A DNA stretch of 64,000 bases, taken from Martinezella tropici (GTDB lineage Bacteria; Pseudomonadota; Alphaproteobacteria; Rhizobiales; Rhizobiaceae). The notes beneath the pieces were generated by a model, which had not been told where the DNA came from, did no database searches, and saw nothing but the letters and a program-made list of their open reading frames with translations. Below, piece after piece: positions 54,030-64,000 of this stretch. The position numbers were made by a program, and so were the translations under genes. Position 1 is the first letter of the stretch. Each line of letters starts with the position of its first letter. The DNA lies in NCBI RefSeq assembly GCF_003287875.1, contig NZ_QMKK01000052.1:1-64000 (forward strand). Reading direction: 5' to 3'.

Positions 54030-54845
54030 ATGACCCGCTGGTCCCGCTTCAACATCGTCTCCGTCACGCTCGGCCTGGCTTTCCTTTACCTGCCGATCCT
54101 GCTGCTGGTGATCTATTCCTTCAACAGTTCCAGGCTGGTCACGGTCTGGGGCGGTTTCTCGACGCAATGGTACGTGCACCTCTTCAGCAACGACACCATG
54201 CTGAATGCCGCCTGGCTGACGGTGCGCATCGCGCTCCTGTCGGCGACCATTGCCACGGTGCTCGGCACCTTCGCGGCAATTACGCTTGTGCGCTACACGC
54301 GGTTCCGCGGGCGCATCCTGTTTTCGGGCATGATCTATGCGCCGCTGGTCATGCCTGATGTCATCACCGGCCTGTCGCTGCTGCTGCTCTTCGTTACCTC
54401 TGGTGTCGATCGCGGCTTCTGGACGATCGTCATGGCGCATACGACGCTGACCATGTGCTTCGTCGCCGTCGTCGTTCAGTCCCGCCTGCTGACCTTCGAT
54501 CGCTCGATCGAGGAGGCGGCGATGGATCTCGGCGCGCCGCCCGTGCGCACCTTCTTCGAGGTGACGCTGCCGATCATCGCGCCGGCCGTCTTTTCCGGCT
54601 GGGTACTGGCCCTGACGCTGTCGCTCGATGATCTGGTGATTGCGACCTTTGCTTCGGGTGCAGGCGCGAAAACGCTGCCGATGCTGATCTACAGCCAGGT
54701 CAAGCTCGGCGTGACGCCGGAGATCAACGCCATCTGCACGATCCTCATCGGTGTCGTCGCCGTCGGCGTCATCTGCGCTTCCATCGTCACCAAGCGCCGC
54801 GAAGTGCAGCGCCAGAGAGACGAGCAGGCAGCCGCCGCGGCCTGA
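54030..54845 (+). CDS. potI: polyamine ABC transporter permease PotI
   Basis: The 271-residue permease pairs with PotH. It shows 'YLPILLLVIYSFNSSRLVTV' at the start and the EAA loop 'IEEAAMDLGAPPVRTFFEVT'. The charged C-terminus ends in a run of Ala. It closes the potFGHI operon. An AT-rich 7-bp hairpin at 54860-54878 overlaps the stop of the convergent AsmA gene and may act as a weak terminator for both. Confidence 0.95.
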   Translation: MTRWSRFNIVSVTLGLAFLYLPILLLVIYSFNSSRLVTVWGGFSTQWYVHLFSNDTMLNAAWLTVRIALLSATIATVLGTFAAITLVRYTRFRGRILFSGMIYAPLVMPDVITGLSLLLLFVTSGVDRGFWTIVMAHTTLTMCFVAVVVQSRLLTFDRSIEEAAMDLGAPPVRTFFEVTLPIIAPAVFSGWVLALTLSLDDLVIATFASGAGAKTLPMLIYSQVKLGVTPEINAICTILIGVVAVGVICASIVTKRREVQRQRDEQAAAAA

Positions 54846-54873
54846 GGCGCGACGGCCGAAATAATCCCGGAGA

Positions 54874-56742
54874 TTATTGCTGCTGCAGCGGCTGTACCGG
54901 CTTCTGCAGCAGCGTCGCGACCGGAGAAACGACCGGGTTTGGCCAGCTGCCTCCGATGAAGAAAGGCAGCATCGGCAACTCGTCCGCATCGGAGGGCGAT
55001 GTCGCCTCGATCGCGCCGGAAAGAGCAAGGCCATTGGTGCGGAAGGGAACGACGCCGTTGAACGTGATCGTTTCGTTGCGTCCGGCGATCGAGGCATTCT
55101 TCACTTCGGCGGATCCCTTCGCAAAACTTGCGTCGACATTGATGCTGTCGAAGTCGAAGGATGCATTGGCGATGTCGCTCATCCGGAAGAAGGTTTTTTC
55201 AGCTGCAAGCGTCCGGAAGCCGGAAATGTCGAACTCGCGGAACGTGCCTGCCGTCGAACTGAAATGCAGCGTGCCGGCGACATCGCTGAGGGTTGCGACC
55301 CAGATCGGTTTGGAGGTGCCGAGCGACAGATCCAGCGACCCCGACGTCGGCATCGGCAGCGGGCCTATCAGCTTCAGCCGGGTGAAGAGACCGCCGAAAT
55401 CTGCATTTCTGATTGAAATCTGCAATTTGCCGCCGCCGTCGAAATCGCCGGGGGCGACCTCAAGGTGAGCGGTCAGCGAACCGCTCTCGAAGCCGCTGTC
55501 GCCGATATCGAATTTCGCCTTGCCGCCCGCCACAAGCAGGCTGGCGCCGATATTTTCAAACTGGAAGGGACCGAGTGCCGCCTTGTTCGACGATAGGCGC
55601 AGATCGAGGTCGAGCCGCTGCAGCGGATTGCCGTTGAGCAGCGCATCGATGGCGGTCTCGGCGGCAAGACGCATGGAGAAGGCGGCGAGGAACGGATTGA
55701 GATTCATCTGGTCGAAGGCGAGCGTGCCGGAGATCTTCGGCTTGCCTGCCGTCGTATAATTCAGATCCATGATGCCGGACGCCGTGGAATCATTGACCTT
55801 GAAACTGAGATTATTGAAGCGCAGGCCCTTCTCGATCGCCGCAATATCGGCGCTGAGCGAAACATTCTTGAGGGCATCGGCCGCTGGCAGGTGCTGTCCG
55901 CTCCAGGCCAGGAACGAGGGCACATTCGGAACGCTGAGCTCCAGATTGCCCGCAAAGGCTGAAAAGTCAGACAGGCTGGTGACGCCGGAATAGGTTCCGC
56001 TGATCAGCGATGAGGCAAGGCTCGTCTTCGCGTCGACGCTCTTGCCGGCGAAGAACAGCAGAGGCTGAGCGGAATCGAAATTGAGCTTGATGTCCTGGCC
56101 GTTGAAGCGCGCGAGAATGACGGCAGCCATCGCCTGCGAGAGCCGCGGCCATGAAATATCGGCATTGACGCCATTCAGCCGGTAGATATTGCCGCTGCGT
56201 TCATCGGTCATCTCGACGCTGCCATCCTCGATGGTCAGCATGCCGATGGCTGCATCCTGGTCCTTGCGCATCGATATGCCCTGGCCGGAAGACGCTTCCG
56301 CCTGGGCGATGGCCTTGGAAAGACGGCCTTCATTCGTCCAGTCGATCAGGCCGTTATCGTCACGGCGGATATAGAGGATCGGGCGCAGGAAATGAAACTC
56401 ATGAAAGCGTGCATGGCCGCGAATGGCCGACCAGAGCGAGAAATCAGCGGAAAGACTGTCGACATGGCCGAGAACCTTGCCGTTCCGCGTCGGCTCGCGG
56501 ATGGTCACGCCATTGAGCGTGACGCGCGCCGTCGGCCAGAATTCCAGCGTCGGATCGCCGTCGATCTGGGCGCGATATCCCGTCCATTCCGACAGTGCCT
56601 TCTCGATACCGGAGCGCACCAGCCCGCTGGAAATCAGGAAAGGCGCAGTCGCTCTGAAGACAGCGAACACAATGAGAATCGTGAGAAGAATGATGCCGGT
56701 TGTGCGGGCAACGGCAGGCAGCCAGCGCGAAGCCGATCGCAT
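54874..56742 (-). CDS. AsmA-family protein
   Basis: The 622-residue product has one N-terminal membrane helix ('GIILLTILIVFAVFRATAPF') and a large periplasmic AsmA-like part: 'QIDGDPTLEFWPTARVTLNG' near the start and 'GSLDLSLGTSKPIWVATLSD' in the C-terminal half. These are repeats of beta-rich lipid-handling type. AsmA proteins are linked to phospholipid transport and outer-membrane biogenesis. Starts at 56778 and 56856 are also possible. It is divergent from acsA by about 200 bp. Confidence 0.88.
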   Translation of the reverse strand: MRSASRWLPAVARTTGIILLTILIVFAVFRATAPFLISSGLVRSGIEKALSEWTGYRAQIDGDPTLEFWPTARVTLNGVTIREPTRNGKVLGHVDSLSADFSLWSAIRGHARFHEFHFLRPILYIRRDDNGLIDWTNEGRLSKAIAQAEASSGQGISMRKDQDAAIGMLTIEDGSVEMTDERSGNIYRLNGVNADISWPRLSQAMAAVILARFNGQDIKLNFDSAQPLLFFAGKSVDAKTSLASSLISGTYSGVTSLSDFSAFAGNLELSVPNVPSFLAWSGQHLPAADALKNVSLSADIAAIEKGLRFNNLSFKVNDSTASGIMDLNYTTAGKPKISGTLAFDQMNLNPFLAAFSMRLAAETAIDALLNGNPLQRLDLDLRLSSNKAALGPFQFENIGASLLVAGGKAKFDIGDSGFESGSLTAHLEVAPGDFDGGGKLQISIRNADFGGLFTRLKLIGPLPMPTSGSLDLSLGTSKPIWVATLSDVAGTLHFSSTAGTFREFDISGFRTLAAEKTFFRMSDIANASFDFDSINVDASFAKGSAEVKNASIAGRNETITFNGVVPFRTNGLALSGAIEATSPSDADELPMLPFFIGGSWPNPVVSPVATLLQKPVQPLQQQ

Positions 56743-56944
56743 CGTAAACCACCATTTATTGTTTTTCGAAGCTCTCATGATCCCGTGGAGACTCGCGAAC
56801 TGAAAGGGATAATCTGCCTGCGTTTGCCGGATATAGGAAATGTTTGCCGGATGCAAACATCACACACTGGCAATACCCGCAGCACCATGATTTTATAATG
56901 CGCTGCAGCATCGCTATATCAAGCGAAAAGCGGGAGGGAGAAAT

Positions 56945-58897
<1,953 letters not shown>

Positions 58898-58959
58898 GCT
58901 CGTCCCTAAAATTGAGGGGCAAACGATGACCCTCCGCTGGTAACCCCGTGTTAAGAAAG

Positions 58960-59109
58960 CTTGGTCAAAGGTAAAGGCCAACTTGAGACCGTTCGCATGA
59001 GCTGGAGCGGATTGGAGCCGCCCTGGCTCCCGAGACATGAAGTTCACCGACTCGAGCTTGCTTTAGACAGCATCAACTTCAAAGGCAGCGCGGTTCGCTG
59101 CCTTTTTTT
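58960..59109 (+). ncRNA. candidate structured RNA between acsA and the DEAD-box gene
   Basis: The 351-bp gap contains three successive stems. GGAGCC/GGCTCC lies at 59014-59019 and 59025-59030, TGAAGTT/AACTTCA at 59038-59044 and 59075-59081, and a perfect terminator at 59081-59105. The terminator is 184 bp after acsA, far for that gene, which suggests an independent small RNA or a leader attenuator of the helicase gene. An 86-codon ORF through the region has unlikely composition. The 5' end is a guess. No Rfam family was recognised. Confidence 0.4.
59081..59109 (+). terminator. strong rho-independent terminator
   Basis: AAAGGCAGCG (59081-59090) and CGCTGCCTTT (59096-59105) form a perfect 10-bp stem with a five-base loop, followed by a T-run to about 59109. 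It ends the candidate RNA or attenuates transcription into the helicase gene. Confidence 0.85.
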
Positions 59110-59184
59110 CGTTTCACCGTGCAGGAAAGCGCCTCTGCTCTGTACATCGGCCTGCCGAACAAGTATGTGCAGGCCTGAAGAAGA

Positions 59185-59203
59185 GGTTCGCGACGTGCGA
59201 ACC
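59185..59203 (+). promoter_or_regulatory. 5' UTR hairpin before the helicase gene
   Basis: GGTTCGC (59185-59191) pairs with GCGAACC (59197-59203) around GACGT, 45 bp before the start codon. DEAD-box mRNAs are often autoregulated through leader structure, so it may matter. This is inference. Confidence 0.4.
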
Positions 59204-59248
59204 ACGATGATCGCCGCCTGAGGGTGTGCGAAGAATTCCGAAAGACAG

Positions 59249-61171
59249 ATGATGACTGATTTCGAAGGCATCGCTCCTGCGATTGCCGAGGCTTTGTCGA
59301 AGCGTGGTTATGAAACGCTGACGCCGGTACAGAAGGCGATGCTCGATCCCGGCCTCGCCGGCAAGGATGCCCTTGTCTCGGCTCAGACCGGTTCAGGCAA
59401 GACGGTTGCCTTTGGTCTGGCGTTGGCGCCCGGCCTGCTCGACGGTGCCGAACGCTTCGGCCGCGCCGGCGCTCCGTTGGCGCTGGCGATCGCGCCGACC
59501 CGCGAACTGGCGCTGCAGGTCCAGCGCGAGCTGGAATGGCTCTACGGCCTGACGGGGGCGACGATCGCCTCCTGCGTCGGCGGCATGGACATGCGTACGG
59601 AGCGGCGGACATTGGAACGCGGTGCCCATATCGTCGTAGGCACGCCGGGGCGTCTCTGCGATCATATTCGCCGCAATTCGCTCGATATCTCCGAACTGAA
59701 GGCCGTCGTGCTTGATGAAGCCGACGAGATGCTCGATCTCGGTTTCCGCGAAGATCTGGAGTTCATTCTGGAAGCAGCACCCTCCGAGCGCCGCACCCTG
59801 ATGTTTTCCGCAACCGTGCCGCGCTCGATCGCCAAGCTTGCCGAAAACTACCAGCGCGATGCCGTCCGCATCGCCACCGCCTCCGAGGCCAAGCAGCATG
59901 TCGATATCGACTATCGCGCGCTGACCGTGGTACCGAGCGACAGGGAAAACGCCATCATCAACGTGCTGCGCTACTATGAGGCGCGCAACGCCATCGTCTT
60001 CTGCTCGACGCGCGCTGCCGTCAATCATCTGACGGCGCGGTTCAACAATCGCGGCTTTTCGGTCGTAGCCCTGTCGGGTGAGCTCAGCCAGAACGAGCGC
60101 ACGCACGCCCTGCAGGCCATGCGCGACGGCCGCGCCCGCGTCTGTATCGCAACGGACGTCGCGGCCCGCGGTATCGATCTGCCGGGGCTGGAACTGGTCA
60201 TTCATGCCGATCTGCCGACCAATCCGGAAACGCTGCTGCATCGCAGCGGCCGCACCGGCCGCGCCGGCAACAAGGGCGTCAGCGCCATGATCGTGCCGCT
60301 GAGTGCCCGTCGTCGCACCGAACGCCTGCTGGAAGCCGCCCGCATCCGCGCCACCTGGGCAAAGCCGCCGTCGGCCGACGAGGTGAGCCAGCGTGACGAC
60401 GAGCGTCTTCTCGCCGATCCCGTCTTTACTGCTGCGCTTGCCGAAGACGAGCAGTCGATCGTGCAGCAGCTGCTGCAGCGCCATGGCGCCGAGCAGGTCG
60501 CCGCCGCGTTCCTGCGGCAATACCGCGCCGGTCACTCCGCGCCCGAGGAATTGCAGGACGTGCCGGCAGAAGGCGAGCGCAGAAAGCCGCGTCGGGATGA
60601 CTTTCCGGTCACGCCTCGCGATGAGGGCTCGTCTGCGGGACGCAACGATTTCACCGATGGAGCCTGGGTATCGCTCTCTGTCGGACGCAAGCAGAATGCC
60701 GAGCCGCGCTGGCTGATTCCCATGCTCTGCCGCAACGGCAACCTGACCAAGCGCGACATCGGTGCCATCAAGATGCAGCCCGAGGAGACTTTCGTCGAGC
60801 TCTCTCAGGAGAGTTTCGAGCGCTTCCTCGCGGCCATCGGCCCGGACAAGACGCTGGAGCGCGGTATCCGCGTCAAGCCGCTTGCCGGCATGCCGGATTT
60901 CCAGCAGGCCAAGCGGGAAGGCGGCTTCGCAAAGAAGAAGCCCTTCGCCGACAAGGGACCGCGTTCGAATGACGGCCCGAAGCCGAAATGGAAGTCCGAC
61001 CGCAAACCGGAGCGGGCGCATGCAGGCGAGGGCGGCGTTTCCGAGCGCTCCGACAAGAAGCCCTGGGCGAAAAAGCCCGGCAAGCCGGGCTTCGCCAAGA
61101 ACGACGGCCCGCCAGCAGGCAAACCGAATTCAAGGGCCAAGCGCAAGGCCGAGCGGGCGCAGGGAAATTAA
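59249..61171 (+). CDS. DEAD-box ATP-dependent RNA helicase with DbpA-type RNA-binding domain
   Basis: The 640-residue helicase has the Q motif ('GYETLTPVQ'), 'AQTGSGKT', 'APTRELALQ', 'GTPGRL', 'DEAD', 'SAT', 'ATDVAARGIDLPG' and 'HRSGRTGRAG'. A DbpA-like RNA-recognition domain follows at about 470-550 ('WLIPMLCRNGNLTKRDIGAI'). The tail is Lys/Arg/Pro-rich and disordered ('KKPWAKKPGKPGFAKND'). Such enzymes remodel ribosomal or mRNA structure, often in the cold. DbpA or CsdA/DeaD identity is not clear. The next ATG at 59252 could be the start. A perfect 22-bp palindrome follows the stop. Confidence 0.93.
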   Translation: MMTDFEGIAPAIAEALSKRGYETLTPVQKAMLDPGLAGKDALVSAQTGSGKTVAFGLALAPGLLDGAERFGRAGAPLALAIAPTRELALQVQRELEWLYGLTGATIASCVGGMDMRTERRTLERGAHIVVGTPGRLCDHIRRNSLDISELKAVVLDEADEMLDLGFREDLEFILEAAPSERRTLMFSATVPRSIAKLAENYQRDAVRIATASEAKQHVDIDYRALTVVPSDRENAIINVLRYYEARNAIVFCSTRAAVNHLTARFNNRGFSVVALSGELSQNERTHALQAMRDGRARVCIATDVAARGIDLPGLELVIHADLPTNPETLLHRSGRTGRAGNKGVSAMIVPLSARRRTERLLEAARIRATWAKPPSADEVSQRDDERLLADPVFTAALAEDEQSIVQQLLQRHGAEQVAAAFLRQYRAGHSAPEELQDVPAEGERRKPRRDDFPVTPRDEGSSAGRNDFTDGAWVSLSVGRKQNAEPRWLIPMLCRNGNLTKRDIGAIKMQPEETFVELSQESFERFLAAIGPDKTLERGIRVKPLAGMPDFQQAKREGGFAKKKPFADKGPRSNDGPKPKWKSDRKPERAHAGEGGVSERSDKKPWAKKPGKPGFAKNDGPPAGKPNSRAKRKAERAQGN

Positions 61172-61187
61172 TTTCTATCTCCGTGTT

Positions 61188-61209
61188 CAAGGGGGCGGCC
61201 GCCCCCTTG
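61188..61209. terminator. perfect 22-bp palindrome after the helicase gene
   Basis: The palindrome spans 61188-61209, with CAAGGGGGCGG as its left half, 16 bp after the stop and before the convergent methyltransferase. It can fold to a very stable GC stem, but no T-run follows. It may stop transcription or replication, or bind a dimeric protein. Confidence 0.5.
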
Positions 61210-61257
61210 GCGCTGTCTCCACATCTCCCGGCAAGAGGAGACCGGTGTTCCGGCCTG

Positions 61258-62280
61258 CTACTCGAAGAAGATCAGGCTTGCCGGCGATGGTGGTAGCGGC
61301 TTTATCCTCACATTATGAAAACCGGCGCGCCTAGCCATCTCGGCCAGGTCCTTCTGCGTGTAGGCCTCGCCTCTTGGCGTACTCGCCAGCATCTCCCATG
61401 AGAAAGCGGCTGGGAAGGGCGGCGATATGAGATCGTCGTTCGGCACGAAGTCCACCGCAACCACCTTGCCCTCGGCGCTCAGGGTAGCCCGGCTCTTCCT
61501 GAGCAATCCGGCGCAGGTTTCCAGGTCGAAGTGATGAAGGAAGTTCGGCAGCAGGATAAGATCATAGTCCGTGCCCCAGTCGACTTCGAATGCGCTGCCC
61601 GGAACGAGCTTGTAGCGTTCGGCAACGCCAAATTGCTGCGCGTTTTGTTTGGCCAATTCCAGAACGGAGCCCCAATCGACTGCAACGATCTCGGCCGAAG
61701 GAAAAGCCTTCGCCATCTCGATCCCGAAAAGTCCGTGCCCTGCGGCAATATCAAGTATCTTCCTTGGCTGTATGGGCAAGTTGGCCATTTCGGCGGCGAG
61801 GCCGATCGCGCTGCCGCCTATGAACGAGCCCATGCCGCGAGCAAATTTCACCCACACCGGATTGTCCGGAGACATGTTTGCCAATCCAATGGACCCGCCA
61901 TTGCGGACATAAGAAGCCGGATCGCCCAGGATCTGCCTGAGGATTTCCGGTGCGGCCAGGAACTCGATGGCCGCGCCCATATAGGCCGGCGAATGCCGGT
62001 CGAGGAAGGCTCGGCTGGATGGTGTCAGAGCGTATTGATTGCCTGTTTTCGTGAGAAAGCCGTTCACAACGAGATAGTCGCACAGAATGCGCACGCCTCT
62101 TTCAGCTGCATTTGTTGCGGCCGCCAAGGATGCCGCATTGCTGCCGTCACCGATCAGAGTAAAAAGATCGAGTTCTATGGCGGCTACGATGGCAGCCGTC
62201 TTTCGGCACGCAAACATCGCATCGACCACCAGATTAGGTGAAACTTCGCCCACGTCTGCTTCTACTGCCGTCGTTGACAT
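61258..62280 (-). CDS. class I SAM-dependent O-methyltransferase (family 2)
   Basis: The 340-residue product has an N-terminal helical dimerisation domain ('VVDAMFACRKTAAIVAAIEL') and a Rossmann methyltransferase domain. Motif I 'ILDIAAGHGLFGIEMAKAF' binds SAM, with 'IVAVDWGS' and 'LILLPNFLHHFDLETC' after it. This resembles hydroxyindole or polyketide O-methyltransferases. No biosynthetic partner lies nearby. An inverted-repeat operator stands just upstream, suggesting control by a distant TetR-type regulator. Confidence 0.88.
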   Translation of the reverse strand: MSTTAVEADVGEVSPNLVVDAMFACRKTAAIVAAIELDLFTLIGDGSNAASLAAATNAAERGVRILCDYLVVNGFLTKTGNQYALTPSSRAFLDRHSPAYMGAAIEFLAAPEILRQILGDPASYVRNGGSIGLANMSPDNPVWVKFARGMGSFIGGSAIGLAAEMANLPIQPRKILDIAAGHGLFGIEMAKAFPSAEIVAVDWGSVLELAKQNAQQFGVAERYKLVPGSAFEVDWGTDYDLILLPNFLHHFDLETCAGLLRKSRATLSAEGKVVAVDFVPNDDLISPPFPAAFSWEMLASTPRGEAYTQKDLAEMARRAGFHNVRIKPLPPSPASLIFFE

Positions 62281-62305
62281 TGGATCCCCCCCTTATGTGC
62301 CCAAT

Positions 62306-62326
62306 GACCGACCGGAATAGTCGGTC
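62306..62326. promoter_or_regulatory. 21-bp inverted repeat upstream of the methyltransferase
   Basis: GACCGAC (62306-62312) and GTCGGTC (62320-62326) flank CGGAATA, 26 bp upstream of the start at 62280. This looks like a TetR-family operator. No regulator gene is adjacent. Apart from this site and a candidate promoter at 62508, I see nothing else in 62281-62617. Confidence 0.55.
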
Positions 62327-62507
62327 GCAATGATGAGTTATCTCACAAAAGGCGACTGAGTTTAAGTTTGTCGTCGCTAATACTGCCGAGACACATCAGA
62401 TATTCTGGCGGCACGGCCGAAGTCATTCATGCGGCCCCAGCATCACTGGCAGGCCTATGAACATCGTCCATGGTTCGGAAAACAGCGGCAGCAAGCGGTT
62501 ATCCGGC

Positions 62508-62537
62508 TTGACATTTGGATAATGTCGAGCAGAAAAT
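62508..62537 (+). promoter_or_regulatory. candidate promoter of chrBA
   Basis: TTGACA (62508-62513) is followed after 18 nt by GAAAAT (62532-62537), about 80 bp before the rhodanese-ChrB start. The -35 is consensus; the -10 is weak. Confidence 0.4.
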
Positions 62538-62617
62538 TAATTATGGGGTTGCGATCACCCCACGAGGCTACGGCTGAAGAATCGCGTCCGTGAAACCGAG
62601 CCAACGGAGGACGCGCT

Positions 62618-63430
62618 ATGCCGTCATTTCTGGAAATTACACCTGACAAGCTGAACCGTATTATCGGCACGCCCAACCTGCCGACGATCATCGACGTCCG
62701 CACCGACGAGGATTTCGCTGCCGATCCCCGTCTCATTCCCGGCTCGATTCGTCGCGACTATCGGACGGTCACCGACTGGGCGAGCGAATTGGCTGGGCCA
62801 GCCATCGTCCTCTGCCAGAAAGGACAGAAACTCGGTCACGGGGTTGCCGCTTATCTCCGGATCTTCGGAAAGGAAGCGGAGGTTCTTGAAGGCGGTTTCG
62901 AGGCATGGCGGAGCGCAAGAGGCGCGCTGATCCCCGAAGAGAAACTGCCCCCTCGCGATGACAAAGGGCGGACCGTATGGGTAACAAGGGCGCGGCCGAA
63001 GATCGATCGCATTGCTTGCCCATGGCTGATCCGGCGCTTCGTCGATCCCTCAGCGATCTTCCTGTTCGTTCCGGCGGTCGAAGTTACGGCTGTCGCTGAT
63101 CGCTTCAAGGCGGTACCCTTCGACATCGAGGATGTCTTCTGGAGCCATCGCGGCGAGTTGTGCACCTTCGATGTCATGGTCGAAGAGTTCGGCCTCGGCA
63201 CCGAGCCTCTTCTTCACCTTGCGACCATCGTTCGTGCCGCGGACACATCTCGGCCCGAATTGGCGCCTGAAGCACCCGGACTGCTTGCAGCCTCGCTCGG
63301 GCTTTCGCGGATGTTCAACGACGACTTGGAGCAACTGGAGGCCGGCATGACATTGTATGACGCCTTCTATCGTTGGTGCCGCGACGCGACGGAAGAGACG
63401 CACAATTGGCCCAACCCGAGGAAGGCATAA
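62618..63430 (+). CDS. rhodanese-ChrB fusion protein, chromate resistance
   Basis: The 270-residue product joins an N-terminal rhodanese domain (about 1-110: 'TIIDVRTDEDFAADPRLIPG', active-site loop 'LCQKGQKLG', 'EVLEGGFEAWR') to a ChrB C-terminal domain ('VTRARPKIDRIACPWLIRRF', 'FDVMVEEFGLG', 'RMFNDDLEQLEAG'). ChrB proteins serve as chromate-responsive regulators or accessory resistance factors. Here the usual ChrB N-terminal region is replaced by the sulfurtransferase-like domain. GGAGG lies about 7 nt before the ATG. chrA follows after 6 bp. Confidence 0.9.
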   Translation: MPSFLEITPDKLNRIIGTPNLPTIIDVRTDEDFAADPRLIPGSIRRDYRTVTDWASELAGPAIVLCQKGQKLGHGVAAYLRIFGKEAEVLEGGFEAWRSARGALIPEEKLPPRDDKGRTVWVTRARPKIDRIACPWLIRRFVDPSAIFLFVPAVEVTAVADRFKAVPFDIEDVFWSHRGELCTFDVMVEEFGLGTEPLLHLATIVRAADTSRPELAPEAPGLLAASLGLSRMFNDDLEQLEAGMTLYDAFYRWCRDATEETHNWPNPRKA

Positions 63431-63436
63431 GAGACC

Positions 63437-64000
63437 ATGACGGACCTCATAAAGAACACGGCCGCGCGACCAAGCGCGGCTGAACAGGATATCGTTCCCC
63501 TCAGCGAAGCCATAAAGGTCTGGACCCGTGTAGCCGCCCTAAGTTTCGGCGGACCGGCTGGGCAGATCGCCGTCATGCACCGCATCGTCGTCGATGAAAA
63601 GAAATGGGTAGGAGAGCATAGGTTCCTTCATGCCCTGAACTACTGCATGTTGCTGCCGGGTCCGGAAGCGCATCAGCTTGCCATCTATATAGGCTGGCTG
63701 CTGAACAGGACCCTGGGCGGCATGATCGCGGGTATTCTATTCGTGCTGCCGGGCTTCCTGGCGATCCTCGCGCTCAGTTATGTCTACGTCCTGTTCGGGA
63801 ACCTGACCTTCATCGAGGGGATGTTCTTCGGGCTCAAATGCGCCGTGCTGGCGGTCGTAATCCAGGCCGTCTTCCGCATCGGCAGCCGAGCCCTCAAAAA
63901 CAACGTTATGGTTGCATTGGCCGCCGTAGCTTTCGTGGCGATCTTCTTTCTGCACGTTCCGTTTCCGCTCATCATCGTTGGGGCCGGACTTATCGGCTAT
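63437..64000 (+). CDS. chrA: chromate transporter ChrA, 3'-truncated by the window edge
   Basis: ChrA exports chromate across the inner membrane. The first 188 codons are present; the frame is open to the last base. The translation contains the CHR-family motif 'ALSFGGPAGQIAVMH', then 'KKWVGEHRFLHALNYCMLLP' and 'GPEAHQLAIYIGWLL'. Several hydrophobic spans follow ('GMIAGILFVLPGFLAILAL'). Full ChrA is about 400 residues, so roughly half is missing. It forms an operon with the rhodanese-ChrB gene. Confidence 0.92.
   Translation, partial: MTDLIKNTAARPSAAEQDIVPLSEAIKVWTRVAALSFGGPAGQIAVMHRIVVDEKKWVGEHRFLHALNYCMLLPGPEAHQLAIYIGWLLNRTLGGMIAGILFVLPGFLAILALSYVYVLFGNLTFIEGMFFGLKCAVLAVVIQAVFRIGSRALKNNVMVALAAVAFVAIFFLHVPFPLIIVGAGLIGY

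Noticed and set aside
53571..55097. Minus-strand ORF of 508 codons
   Set aside because: Spans potH, potI and the end of the AsmA gene in shadow frames; composition is His/Arg/Asp-rich noise.
58961..59221. 86-codon ORF before the helicase gene
   Set aside because: It runs through the terminator hairpins and has unlikely composition; treated as non-coding RNA or leader.
59393..61021. Minus-strand ORF of 542 codons
   Set aside because: Antisense to the DEAD-box helicase.

Overview
The window is a gene-dense, GC-rich piece of an alphaproteobacterial chromosome of Rhizobium/Agrobacterium type. The assignment rests on gene content. It carries a rhizobial flagellar cluster with flagellin paralogues, the periplasmic motor protein MotC, the regulator Rem and the FlaF/FlbT pair. 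It also carries an aglREFGAK alpha-glucoside locus, an edd-pgl-zwf Entner-Doudoroff operon and an acsA-type acetoacetyl-CoA synthetase. No rRNA, tRNA, insertion sequence, phage or CRISPR array was seen. Both ends cut genes: a flagellin on the left and chrA on the right.

Positions 1-22742 are the flagellar region. Three flagellin genes are separated by an opposite-strand pair encoding a PLP-dependent decarboxylase and an ATP-grasp protein. A tightly overlapping operon follows: FliH-like protein, motB, motC, fliK and a secreted transglycosylase-like gene. Then come the class II regulator rem, which has its own terminator, and the long run flgK-flgL-flaF-flbT-flgD-fliQ-flhA-fliR plus four small accessory genes (FliJ-, FlgJ-, FlgN- and FliL-like). 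The hook gene flgE, which I recall lying between rem and flgK in related rhizobia, is not there; a 109-residue unknown ORF occupies the interval.

Positions 22900-34800 hold a WecG/TagA-type glycosyltransferase, a Wzz/GumC-like chain-length protein without a kinase domain, folD, and the agl locus. The LacI-type repressor aglR is divergent from aglE-aglF-aglG-aglA-aglK (binding protein, two permeases, alpha-glucosidase, ATPase). Two identical 12-nt operator-like sites lie in the shared promoter region.

Positions 34800-46500 hold a dispersed-repeat-like intergenic hairpin, a possible PilZ-like protein and a divergent TetR/lipoprotein pair. They are followed by the Entner-Doudoroff operon (zwf-pgl-edd), a glutamine synthetase/FAD oxidase pair resembling puuA-puuB, an HI0933-family flavoprotein and a small secreted ankyrin protein.

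Positions 46800-54850 hold a chemoreceptor with a large periplasmic domain, a small unknown gene, a LysR regulator and a complete putrescine/spermidine-type ABC importer (potFGHI). With the puuA/puuB-like pair, this suggests a polyamine uptake and breakdown neighbourhood. The remainder holds an AsmA-like protein, acetoacetyl-CoA synthetase, a candidate structured RNA, a DbpA-like DEAD-box helicase, an O-methyltransferase with an operator-like inverted repeat, a rhodanese-ChrB fusion and the start of chrA.
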